Below, piece by piece: positions 34,155 through 44,397 of a stretch of DNA of 64,000 nucleotides (its first letter is position 1; every line of letters begins with the position of its first letter). A program made the translations under genes and the position numbers. The notes beneath the pieces were generated by a model. That model searched no databases. It saw only the letters and a list, made by a program, of their open reading frames with translations, and was not told the origin of the DNA. Origin of the DNA: Panicum virgatum (Eukaryota > Streptophyta > Magnoliopsida > Poales > Poaceae); contig NC_053153.1 of the NCBI RefSeq assembly GCF_016808335.1, positions 17,743,033 through 17,807,032 on the forward strand, given 5' to 3'.

Positions 34155-34401
34155 TGGTGCCGGTTGGAAAGATCAACCGGTACCAAAGGGGCTGCCACCT
34201 TGCGTCAGTGTGGTAGTCTCTTTGGCACCGGTTGGAAAGCCGGTTGGTCTTTCCAACCGATGCCAATGGATGCCTATAGCACCGAGTTAAATACTCGGGG
34301 TCTTAGGGAGATGCCATTGGTCTCGGTTTGGGGGAACCGGTTGGAAAACCGGTGCCTAAGGCTGTTTCCAACCGGTTCCCATGGCTTGTTTTATAGTAGT
34401 G
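34155..34401. repeat. Right subterminal repeat array of the CACTA element
   Basis: Copies of GGCACCGGTTGGAAAG, CTTTCCAACCG and GGTTGGAAAACCGGTGCC in both orientations, ending in TTTTATAGTAGTG, the inverse of the left CACTA end. Confidence 0.85.
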
Positions 34402-35394
34402 TTCCCTAGTTTATATGCGTTAGCCAAACCATCATATATACAAGGTGTAATATTTTTTTATATTGGTGGAACAATCCAGCTTCAAAAAAAATTGTCCCGC
34501 GTTCAAAAAATTATTCGGCACAAAAGTCATCCAAGTGTGATCTTGTTTTGCAGATTTCGTGTGGTAAGAAACACGATATGATGCAGTCAGATCGATTTGA
34601 TTTGGATGCCCGTGTCCGTATGTATAATTTGGGCTGACAAGTAAGAATATATGGTATGTATAATTTACGACCGTACGAACCCATCAGCTGCAGGCATCGT
34701 GGGCCGTGTATGCACGAGCACGCAGATGGGGGATCGCTCGTACACGTACGCTTGCATAGCTGGAGTAGTTAGTTGGCAGCTGTTGGCGCAAAAAATAAAC
34801 ATCTTATGTTGCCTGTTGCCAGCTAGGATATATGATCAACCAGCTGTGACTATATATATACATATATATCATATATGTAATACTAAATCGTATCCCCGAT
34901 TCCCCGATCGAGCTAGGACGCTGACAGCCGGGGGAAATCGGCAAAAATTATATCCCCGATCGATCAACGCGCCAATCATGCATGTGATGGATATATACTT
35001 GGGATCCGCATTGATTGGCATACGTGCACGACGGCATGCGTACGTGTGCGTGGCAATGAAGGAATGATCTGATGGTCGGTCTCAGATGATCAGATCAGAC
35101 CAGACCCAACTGCTGGCTCCTTGCCTAACCACCACTCACTGCCCACTTCATGCCCTGCACGTCTACTGACTGCACGCGTACAGTACGACGACCGAGCAAC
35201 TACTGGCCTGGTAGTGGTAGGGCGCGAGCACTACATGCTTCCATGCAGTATCTGAGATGCAGGCCTTCTTTATATATACAACCACTGGCACTGCACAATG
35301 TGTATGTGTAGGGTATGCCGGTAGGGCCTCAACTTCATTTACGCGGCGGCGGTAGTAGCAGACTGGGAGTGTCCTTGGGCGGTGACGACGCACG
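34402..35394 (+). promoter_or_regulatory. Upstream region of the stress-protein-like gene
   Basis: No gene is seen. It holds several GCATGC/CATGCA elements (around 34978, 35033 and 35236), the core of RY-type motifs. A TATA box, TTATATATA (about 35270-35278), lies 120 bp before the start codon. The first 200 bp next to the CACTA end are AT-rich. Confidence 0.5.
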
Positions 35395-37220
35395 ATGGCC
35401 GGCAGGAGGCTGCCGGCGCTGTGCGGCGGCGGCCGGGCGGCGACGACGCGGGTGAGGAGGAAGCGGGCGGCCTGCTCCTCCTCACCGGCCTCCAAGCTCG
35501 CCGTGGCGGCGCTGGCCAGCGGCGCCGGCAATAAGGCCAGTAGTAAGGGTGGTAGTCCAGGAGGAGTTGTTGGAGGGTGCTACGTCGACGGCAACGGCGC
35601 GCTGATGGTGGAGGTGGGCGGCGCCGGCGCGGCGGGGGCCAGGAAGAAGAAGAAGGACGGCGGCGGGCGGCGGGTGATGGTGCTGGCCGACGGGCGCGCC
35701 GAGGCGGCCGGCGCGCTGCAGTGGGCGCTGTCGCAGGCCGTCCGGAGCAACGACACCGTCGTCCTCCTCGCCGTCGTCAAGCCGCTCGCCCAAGACGGTC
35801 AGTCTCAGCTCGTGTGACACCTTCTTCTCCTGATTTCTTGTTTGAGCGATGAAATTTGTTGATGGTTCTTCTCGTAATAAATGGTCATTTCTTCATTCAG
35901 CTGTTAGCGATTCGTGTGTCAAGATGCTGGGGACGAAGAGCCAGCAGCACCTTGACGCCTTGAGGACCCTGTGCGAATCAACAAGGCCAGAGGTATTTAA
36001 AATTTTCCACATAAATCTTGTGAAATTGATCCCAGCTTCCAGAAGAAAATTATTACTTTATATCCACCACGATGGAAAGCAATCAGCCACTTAACGGGTT
36101 TCATGGAGCTAGGTGCGAAAAAAAAGAACGCAATTTTATTTCCTTTTGGACTCGGAGTCAATCGGCGGGCTCTCGCTGGCATCACGATGCAGGTGAAGGT
36201 GGAGACGTGCGCGGTGGAGGCGGAGGAGCGCGCGCCGGCGGTGGTGGAGGCGGCGAGACGGCACGGCGCGTCGCTGCTTGTGCTGGGCCAGCGCCGGCGC
36301 CGCGCGGTGGCGCGGTGGCTGCAGGCGCTGTGGCGGCGGCGGCGGCGGCGGCGCGGGGGCTCCGGCTCCCCCGGCGGGATGGTGGAGTACTGCATCGAGC
36401 ACGCGCCGTGCGTGGCGCTGGCGGTGCGGCGGCGAAGCTCCGGCGGCTACCTCCTATGTTGCCCGGATATGCGGATACGGATACCAGTACGCGATACGGG
36501 GATACTCCGATACACCATTTTTCCAAAAACAAGGATACGGGGATACGCCAATATATATAAAAAATAAAAATAAATAAAAGTTTCAGGAACTAGAATGTGA
36601 GAAAATAGAAATTCCAGGGACTATAATACGTCATAAACTCATATATTCATATGTTCTATAATTATTAGAAAAGGGAAGGGGCAAAGGAAAAAAGAACCAA
36701 CCTTCTCTTATTTGTTCGTCTGTTCCACGAATGGATGTCGGTCGTCTTCTTCCCCAACCTCCGGCACTCTCTTTCACTCTCTCTGTAGCAGCCAACTCTG
36801 GCGGCCGCGGCTCCTCCTCTCCCTCTACGGAGGCTGCGGCTCATACTCTCTCTCTCTAGCGGCCGCGCGGGCCGCGCGAGCCGTGCGAGGCTGCTGCGGG
36901 CCTGCGGCTGCGCGAGTGGGGATATGAGGGTGGCACGGCTGAACGGATGACCTTTATATGAAGTGATTGAGTGGTGTTGTTAGGGTTTGAAGGTATCAGA
37001 CAGGTATCCACAGGTATCCCATGAGTATCCGATTTATTTTTATTATTTGAAAATACCTAAATAGTCCGATACTTACGGGATACATATCCGGGAGTATCCG
37101 TGGAGTACGGGTATCCGATACGGTATCCGATACCGGTACGTGAGTTTTGCAAAGTATCCGCGTATCATAGGCTACCTCGTCTCCAGCAAGCGCCACAAGG
37201 ACTTCTGGCTCCTCGCCTAG
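35395..37220 (+). CDS. Universal-stress-protein-like gene, last exon split by a hAT
   Basis: Exons 35395-35797, 35901-35992 and 36193-36453 join in phase with GT-AG borders. The original ending is at 37179-37220. The protein begins MAGRRLPALCGGGRAATTRV. The first half of a USP-type alpha/beta fold starts at residue 95 (RRVMVLADGRAEAAGALQWA, NDTVVLLAVVKPL); the second half has EERAPAVVEAARRHGASLLV and VEYCIEHAPCVALAVRRR. A CGG-repeat Arg tract lies between them. USP-like proteins bind nucleotides or signal stress in plants; the exact role is not known. Without the insertion the protein is 265 aa ending KDFWLLA. With it, translation runs 37 codons into the transposon to a stop at 36565-36567 (289 aa). 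Confidence 0.75.
36454..37170. mobile_element. hAT-like non-autonomous element in the last exon of the USP-like gene
   Basis: Begins CTATGTTGCCCGGATA; the inverse of its right end is CTATGATACGCGGATA (13 of 16 identical). The 8-bp duplication GCTACCTC is perfect at 36446-36453 and 37171-37178. Subterminal regions are full of GGATACGG and GTATCC motifs in opposite orientation. The middle has a (CT)n run and GC-rich sequence but no transposase. Confidence 0.85.
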
Positions 37221-38311
37221 TCCAACTCAGTATCGAGCAGCAGCTTCCTCTTACTTTGAAATGGAAAAAAGAAAGTGTCAGCTGGTATAGTAGCTTAATC
37301 ATGAGCGAGTTAGGCTATCATCTCTGGCTGGTGAATCTGTAAAGCAGTCCAACGGCAAACAGTGAACCAATGCAAACTGCAAGTCCATTCGAAGAACTGC
37401 TCGGTGTGGTGTGTAAAGCACTCAATTTTCTGTCCAAAACGGAGGCCTTCTCAAATTTCAAACATATGGAACCGGAATGAATTCTCTTTGTGCAGTTTAA
37501 AATTTGGAACAAAAAATTAACCCGTGCCACTAGATCCATGCTTTTTTTCAGAAGTCACAGCCCTTCTCCAGAAGCACTCTTTGTGAATTTAAATATGTCA
37601 AAAAAAACACACGGGCTTCTACACCTCATGGTTCCATATCACTTAAACCTTAACTGATTTTTAGTCTAAAATTAAATTCCAAACCGGTCTCTTTCTTTTT
37701 GATCCCACAGCACTGCCTCTATCTTTGGTCCATGAGGCCTTTTCCTTCTCTTTTTTTTTTCTCGAGCCGAAATGGGCCTAAATATACGTGACATGGGCCG
37801 AGTTGGGGTTGGGATCAGCCCAGATAAAAAGAGGAAGAATTTTGTTTAGACTTTGGGCTTTAATATCCCAAGAAATTCAAACTTAACTTGAATCATTTGA
37901 ACTTGCACCATGATTCTCATGAAATTCGCTCTAGAATATAAACTTGATTTCATGATGCTAGTGCGTGCTAGTGTAAGTGTAACCATACTGAATAAGGAAT
38001 AAACAAGAACTGAAGACAGGAATAAGGGATTGCAGAGGCTCCAGGATTTCGGAAGCTTGCAGTTCAGTTGGGCATCTCTCTCCTTGGATTATAGTACCGT
38101 TCGAATTCAGTTGTTTTCTTACACGGCCATCCCTTGCTTGGTTGCTTGCAAGAAAGCTGGAGAATTTGGGTGTAGTATCTTATAAGAGAAATAAACCTAC
38201 TAGATGCATGTGCACGACAAAATCTGTTGAAGCCAAACTTCACCGACTAGTGTGATTGAGTGATATCTGACCTCCCCAGGCCAGACTCCTGAGGAACCAA
38301 AGAGTTCTCCC
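37221..38311. other. Intergenic between the USP-like and MATH-BTB genes
   Basis: AT-rich sequence with no recognised gene or mobile element ends. The last 60 bp before the ATG at 38312 form the 5' leader of the next gene. Confidence 0.5.
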
Positions 38312-38950
38312 ATGGCGACGGCCGCGTCCACAACCAGCAGCGACGGCGGCGGGCTGTCGCGGTCTGCCTCAGCCATCGTCGCCGTCGCCGAGAGCGGCCA
38401 GCACCTGCTGAGGATCGACGGCTACTCCCACACCATGGACGTCCCCACCGGCAGCGACATCAAGTCCCCGCCCTTCAGCGTCGGGGGCCACAGCTGCTGC
38501 ATTAGCTACTACCCCAACGGCCTCAGCTCGGCCTGGTCCGACTACATCTCCCTCTTCCTCCAGCTCGATGGCGGCGCCCCACAGGACGTCTGGGTCCGGC
38601 ACACGTTCAGCCTGCTCGGCCGCGAGGGGAAGCCGGTGCCGTACTTCATAAACAGCGGGAAGAAGATCTTCACCGACTGGGGCACCTCGGCCTTCATCAG
38701 GAGGAGCGAGCTCGAGGGGTCCGAGCACCTCCGGGGCAACAGCTTCACGATAAGGTGCAACGTCACGGTCACCAAGGAGATCCAGACGAAGAGCGTCGAC
38801 GTTGGCGCCAGCGCAGCCCCGACGGTAGCGCCGCTGCCGCCGGACCCGGACTTGCACCGCCACCTGGCTGGCCTCCTCGCGACCGGGGAGGCCACGGACG
38901 TTGTGTTCGAGGTGGACGACAAGACTTTCATGGCGCACCGGTGTGTGCTC
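38312..38950 (+). pseudogene. MATH-BTB protein gene, 5' part
   Basis: Begins MATAASTTSSDGGGLS. The MATH domain spans roughly residues 25-165: GQHLLRIDGYSHT, then SPPFSVGGHSCCISYYPNG, then DYISLFLQLDG, and ending FTIRCNVTV. A linker follows with PPDPDLHRHLAGLL and the start of the BTB domain, EATDVVFEVDDKTFMAHRCV. The reading stops at codon 213 where a copia element is inserted (duplication TGCTC at 38946-38950). The continuation is at 50772-51265. MATH-BTB proteins are adaptors that bring targets to CUL3 ubiquitin ligases, and grasses have many. Read into the element it would end five codons later. Confidence 0.9.
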
Positions 38951-39258
38951 TGTTGCAGTAATTACTCCTGATTGTGGAAATAAAAGAGAAGCACAAGCAA
39001 ACGACGACGACTGCATGTCTTCATAGTGGTGGCTGCAGTGAACAGTTGCAAGTGTTAGTGCGTGAGTTTATGTTTGCTGAAATAATGATCTTGGTCAGTT
39101 TGTGACCTTTGAACTGCTGCGTGCGTTCTATTTATAGCTGGTGCTGCAACCTGTATCGAATTGAGTCATTACGTGATTCCAATAAACAAGAGAAGTCGTC
39201 GTGTGTCTATTCTAGTTTTCTCAAATGTTGGGCATGTAATCCTGAGCCGTTTCCTACA
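38951..39258 (+). repeat. 5' LTR of the outer copia element
   Basis: 308 bp, TGTTGCAGTAATT...TTTCCTACA. The element's transcript start lies within it. A TATTTATAGC sequence at about 39128-39137 is a possible TATA box. Confidence 0.95.
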
Positions 39259-39260
39259 AT

Positions 39261-39273
39261 TGGTATCAGAGCC
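39261..39273 (+). other. Primer-binding site of the outer copia element
   Basis: TGGTATCAGAGCC, two bases after the LTR. It is complementary to the 3' end of plant initiator tRNA-Met, the usual copia primer. Confidence 0.9.
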
Positions 39274-39307
39274 AGTTGCATGCCCAAAGTGCTGCGGCTG
39301 AAATCCG

Positions 39308-40350
39308 ATGTCGATCATCTCGGGTGCATCGATGCAGGCGCAGCAGAGTAGGGGTGGAGGTATGTTCCAATACACGCAGTTGACGGCAACGAATTACACC
39401 AGCTGGGTGATTCGTGTACAAGCCATGATGGAGGACCAAGGAGTCTGGGAGGCTATCGAGCCGGCCGCCGGTGAGGCCGCTGACTTGAGGAAGGACAAGA
39501 CGGCGAGGTCGCATCTTCTCCAAGCCCTCCCAGAGGACCTCCTCATGCAGGTGGCAAAGAAGACGACGGCAAAAGAGGTCTGGGACTGCCTAAAAACAAG
39601 GTTCGTCGGCGCAGATCGTGTCAAAGATGCACGGCTGCAATCGTTGAAGAGTGACTTTGACGCCTTGCACATGCAAGAAGGGGAGACTCTGGACCAGTAT
39701 GCCGGCAAGCTCGGTCTGTCAGGTATAGAGATCTTGGTGGAACTCTGAATGACGCTGCCCTCGTGAAGAAGTTGTTCGACACCGTGCCTGATCGCTTCCT
39801 CAGTGTGGTCGCCGGCATTGAGCAATTCTGCGACCTCAACACTATGTTATTCGAAGAGGCTGTCGGGCGGTTGAAGGCATATGAAGAGCGCACACATCCA
39901 CGTGTGTCCAGCGGCGGACGTGCTGCCGATGGGCAGGTGCTCCTTACTCAGGCTGAGTGGGAAGCACGTACTAAGAAGGATGGTGGGCAATCGTCGTCAG
40001 GCCAAAGGTACAAGCTCTCCACAGATAGCTCAAGTCGCTGCCGGGCTGGCCGTGGACGCGGCATAGGTCGTGGTCGAGGTGGCCACGGCAATTCGCCATG
40101 CAAAGATGGGGCAGACAGCTCTAGTGGCAGTGGCCGTGATAAAAGTCATATTCGTTGTTTTAATTGCGACGAGATGGGGCACTATCAATCTCATTGCAAG
40201 TCTCCAAAGAAGCAAGAGACAGCGCATCTCACGCAGGCAGAGAACACTGAGCCAGCCTTGCTCCTTGCTGTGTCAGAGGAGTCAGCACCAGTTCTGCAGG
40301 AGCAGGAGGTTGTCTTCCTAAATGAAGAAAAGGTGTGGCCGGAGCTGTAG
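39308..40350 (+). pseudogene. Outer copia gag (frameshifted)
   Basis: Starts MSIISGASMQ with the YTQLTATNYTSWVIRVQAMM domain typical of copia gag, then QALPEDLLMQVAKKTTAKEV. The frame breaks near 39718, giving a premature stop at 39746-39748, and continues in another frame with NDAALVKKLFDTVPDRF. A zinc knuckle CFNCDEMGHYQSHC (CX2CX4HX4C) lies at about 40155-40200. An in-frame TAG at 40348-40350 separates it from pol. Confidence 0.9.
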
Positions 40351-43300
40351 AGAGGAGAGCATGTTGTAGTGCCAAGTGATTTTTGGTACCTCGACAATGG
40401 AGCAAGCAACCACATGACTGGAGACAAGGCGAAGTTTTGTGAACTTGATGAAGCTGTCACAGGTAATGTCAAATTTGGTGATGGCTCCACGGTGCAAATT
40501 ATGGGAAAAGGCTCAATTTTGTTTTCATGCAAGAATGGTGATCAGGGGATGCTCCAGGAGGTATATTATATTCCCAGACTACGAAGCAACTTGGTGAGCC
40601 TTTGTCAGCTCACTGAGACAGGGCACAAAATTGTCATGGATGAAGATGAACTTGAGGTGTTCATAAAAAATCCCTGGCGTCGATTGATGAAAGTTAAACG
40701 AACGCCAAACCATCTGTACCACATTAATTTGCAGATAGCAAGTCCAGTGAGCCTCCTGGCTAGGCTGGAGGAACCAGCATGGTTGTGGCATGCACGGCTT
40801 GGACATGTCAATTTCCAAGCCCTGAAACTCCTCGTCGACAAGCAGATGGCGGCTGGTGTGCCTCAGATCGTGCATCCCCATCAGTTGTGCCATGCGTGTC
40901 TCGTGGCAAAGCAGGCAAGGCTGCCGTTTCCGGCTGCAGCGAGATACCGAGCGAAGCAGCCACTCGAGCTTCTTCACATTGATTTATGTGGGCCGATCAC
41001 ACCATCAACACCTTCAGGTAACCGTTACATCATGCTGATTTTTGATGATTTCTCACGTTGGATGTGGATGCATGTGCTCAAATCCAAGGACCAGGCATGT
41101 TCTGCATTTATGAAGACCAAGGCATTGGCTGAAAATGCAAGTGGGCATCGAGTCAAGGTGCTCAGGTCTGACCGTGGTGTGGAATTTCTCTCTGCTGAAC
41201 TTGCGAAGGTGTGCGATGAGGCAGGGATTAAGCGGCACTTCACTGCACCGTACTTGCCGCAGCAAAATGGTGTGGTGGAACGCCGTAACAGAACCGTGAT
41301 GGAAATGGCACAGTCCCTACTCAAGAGTATGAATGTGCCGAACATGTTATGGGGGGAGGCGGTGCGCCACGCCGTATATCTTCTCAATCGTCTACCGATG
41401 AAGGCAATGGGAGATCGCACCCCGTTTGAGGCATGGACAGGGAGAAAGCCGCACCTGGCACACGTGCGTGTGTTCGGCTGTACAGCACATGTGAAGACGC
41501 CGACACACTTGAAGAAACTTGATGACCGGAACCAGCCGTTTGTTTACCTTGGTATTGAAGAAGGAAGCAAGGCTCATCGTCTATATGATCCACGACACAG
41601 TAAAATCCATGTGAGTCGTGATGTTGTTTTTGAAGAAAATGTGGAATGGAATTGGTCTTCCACTGCAGAAAGTGATGTTTCATCTGAGTTCCATGTGATG
41701 GAAGATATATTTACGACTACTGGAGCAGCAGACACGACACCACTCACGGGAGAGATGGCTGGTGTGCCGTCAGTCGTGTCTCAGTCTTGCCCATCTATAC
41801 CAATTCCAGCAGCTCCAACCGACACGGCGAATGGGTCTACAAGCATGGCAGCCTCACCACAAGTGCCTCCATCTGGATCACAGGCAGGAGAGCCTGCCAT
41901 GCCAGATGGAAATCTATCAATGCCACAGTCTGTTGACACTGATGGCAGTGATGACGGACCTGTTCGGTACAGGTTCCTTGATAGTATAATACGCAATGGA
42001 CCACGTATGGTCCTAGGTAAAGAGGATGCTAATGATGAGGCCCTTTTGACAGAGATTGAGGAGCCATTGGGCTATCACCAGGCTGCAGGACAGCCAGCTT
42101 GGGAGGACGCCATAGCTAAAGAAATTGAAGCTATTGAGAAGAATGCAACATGGTCTCTCAACACATTGCCAGCTGGGCACAAGGCGATTGGGCTCAAATG
42201 GGTGTTTAAATTGAAGAAGAATTCAGCCAGGGAGGTGATCAAACACAAAGCTCGCTTGGTGGCGAAGGGATATGTCCAGCAGGAGGGCATTGATTTTGAT
42301 GAAGTATTTGCACCGGTTGTTCGCCTCGACACTGTGTGTGTTATCCTCGCCCTCGCTGCTAACCAAGGGTGGCAGGTTCATCACCTTGATGTCAAGTCTG
42401 CATTTCTTAATGGCCCAGCCGGTGGGGTTCACTGTTAAAGACAAGGAGCACTTAGTGCTCAAGCTGAACAAAGCTCCTTATGGGCTTCGGCAAGCGCCAT
42501 GTGCATGGAATATGCGGCTTGATGGAAGTCTGAAACAATTTGGTTTAAGAAGATGTGCATAGGAGCAAGTTGTGTACACAAGGGGCGGTACTAACACCAG
42601 AATTATTGTAGGTGTTTATGTTGATGATCTTATTGTGACAGGGGAAGATCCAGTGGCCATCAAAAATTTCAAGAAGCAGATGATGGGGGAGTTTGAGATG
42701 AGTGATCTTGGCTTTCTCACTTACTACCTCGGGATTGAGGTGGAGCGGCAAAAAGCAGGAATCACCATCAAGCAGAGTGCTTATGAAAAGAAGGTGCTCA
42801 ATCAGTTTGGCATGGCTAGTTGCAACCCTGTGAAAATCCCCATGGAGCAGAAGTTGCAGCTACACAAAGATGCTGATGGAGAACCTATTGATGCCACTGA
42901 ATATAGACGTATAATTGGTTGCCTGCGATATCTCCTTCATACTCGGCCAGATCTCTCCTTTGCTATTGGGGTGGTAAGCAGATTCATGGAAAGGCCTACC
43001 ATCCTTCATCAGAAAGCAGTAAAGCACATCTTGAGGTATCTCAAGGGGACGGTGCACTATGGGCTAGTGTATCCTAGGAGGAGCAGTGAAATGGTTATCA
43101 CTGGTTATTCAGACAGCGATCTGGCTGGTGACATGGATGACAGGAAGAGCACAGGAGGTATGGTATTTTATTTGAATGACAGTTTGATCTCGTGGAACTC
43201 ACAGAAGCGGAAAACGGTGGCATTGTCATCGTGCGAAGCTGAGTTCATGGCTGCGACAGCAGCAGCATGTCAAGCATTGTGGCTCAGGAGTTTACTCGCA

Positions 43301-43579
43301 GAGTTGACAGGGGAAGAGCTTAAGAAAATCAAGCTGTTCGTTGATAACAAATCTGCCATTGCTTTGATGAAGAATCCAGTCTTTCGTGGACGCAACTAGC
43401 ATATTGATACAAGGTTTCATTTTATACGTGATTGTGTTGAAGAGGGACATATCGCTGTGGAGTTCATTAGCTCAGAAGAACAGAGAACAGATGCTCTGAC
43501 GAAGGCGCTGGCAGCGGCAAGACTAGCGACAATGCGACACCTGCTTGGTGTCCGTGATCTTGAACCACACCAGGACTAA
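40351..43579 (+). pseudogene. Outer copia pol (broken)
   Basis: In frame after the TAG at 40348. Protease motif [10 protein letters not shown] at about 40393; zinc-binding [12 protein letters not shown]...CHACLVAKQ and integrase [21 protein letters not shown] and [10 protein letters not shown] (DDE); reverse transcriptase [10 protein letters not shown]...VYVDDLIV; RNase H YSDSDLAGDMDDRKST to DNKSAIALMKN. Breaks are a small deletion near 42410, a stop at 42560-42562, and a stop at 43397-43399. The frame would end at 43577-43579. The reverse transcriptase YVDD is intact but the copy cannot make a full polyprotein. Confidence 0.9.
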
Positions 43580-43588
43580 GGGGGAGAT

Positions 43589-43631
43589 TGTTGCAGTAAT
43601 TACTCCTGATTGTGGAAATAAAAGAGAAGCA
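43589..43631 (+). repeat. Outer copia 3' LTR, first piece
   Basis: The first 43 bp of the 3' LTR, identical to the 5' LTR, up to the insertion of the inner copia at AAGCA. Confidence 0.95.
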
Positions 43632-44217
43632 TGTTAGGTTCTAATCTTCTCTGTTTCTGGACTAGGATCACATCTAGTGTACGAATCGAGTACTAAGGTA
43701 TAAGTTCTAGGTATAATATCAAGAGATTCATTCTAGACCTAGTACAAGGGAGAGACAGAGAGAGAGAGGTGGATGAGAGACACAGACCATCCGCGGGAGT
43801 GGGTGCAGAGGAGCCGTTGCCGGTGGGCGCCATCGCGTCGATGGAGCCGAGGATGGAGGCGAGGAAGTCCGGCTCTTCGAGGCGTTGATCCGGCGGCGGC
43901 AGTGGACGGCGCAAGTCCCGGCGTCCTTCAGGCCTCCACCGGCACTGGCCGATGACGGGGTTGGCGGAGGAGGACGTCGTGGTTGCGGTGGCGGAGCTTC
44001 CCGTCGGCCTCGCGCTAACCCTAGATCGGTAGGGACTGTGGGAGAGGGTTGTGGAGGCGGTGAACTTGGGATTCCGTGCCCCGGGCCCTCTCCCTATTCT
44101 TTATAGCGCAGGCGACGGGGGCCCACCAGCCATGTTTGGCTGAACGCCTCCGATCAGGGCGCAAATCAAGGGATTGGCCAGATCTTTGGATCTGGCCGTT
44201 GGAGATCAATTCCAACA
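43632..44217 (-). repeat. 3' LTR of the inner copia element
   Basis: TGTTAGGTTCTAATC...GATCAATTCCAACA on the plus strand. The adjacent CTCCCCCTTGATCT on + is the inverse of a polypurine tract, as expected beside a 3' LTR on the minus strand. Confidence 0.95.
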
Positions 44218-44397
44218 TTCTCCCCCTTGATCTCTCATTGTTCTTATTCTTGTTCTGTATCTGAGTTTATCCATCCCATCGCAGATCAGTGTATAGGGCG
44301 TGCCTTGTCATGACAATTATTACTATCAGATTAACAGCCACAATCACCTTTCCGGTCTGAAACAGATTCTTATTCTAGGGCCATCTTTGTCCAGGAA

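Larger units (their letters stand above)
19617..34401 (+). mobile_element. CACTA (En/Spm) transposon with two genes and two nested insertions
   Basis: The left end is CACTACTAGAAAAC; the reverse complement of the right end is CACTACTATAAAACAAGCC. The flanking trinucleotides TCC and TTC differ at one base. Contents, all on +: a subterminal CCGGT repeat array, a TATA box, a tnp2 transposase gene (20620-23967), an AT-rich tandem array, a second CCGGT array with a TATA box, a second gene (transposase_24 type, then a Ulp1-like protease, 26188-33862), and a right subterminal array. A hAT (26265-26856) and a long solo LTR (28247-31661) are inserted in the second gene. Without them the element would be about 10.8 kb. 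Confidence 0.9.

Noticed and set aside
35395..35820. The frame running to 35817 as a single-exon gene
   Set aside because: It reads through a good splice donor at 35798 (G|GTCAGT). Splicing to 35901 gives a continuous family-like protein.
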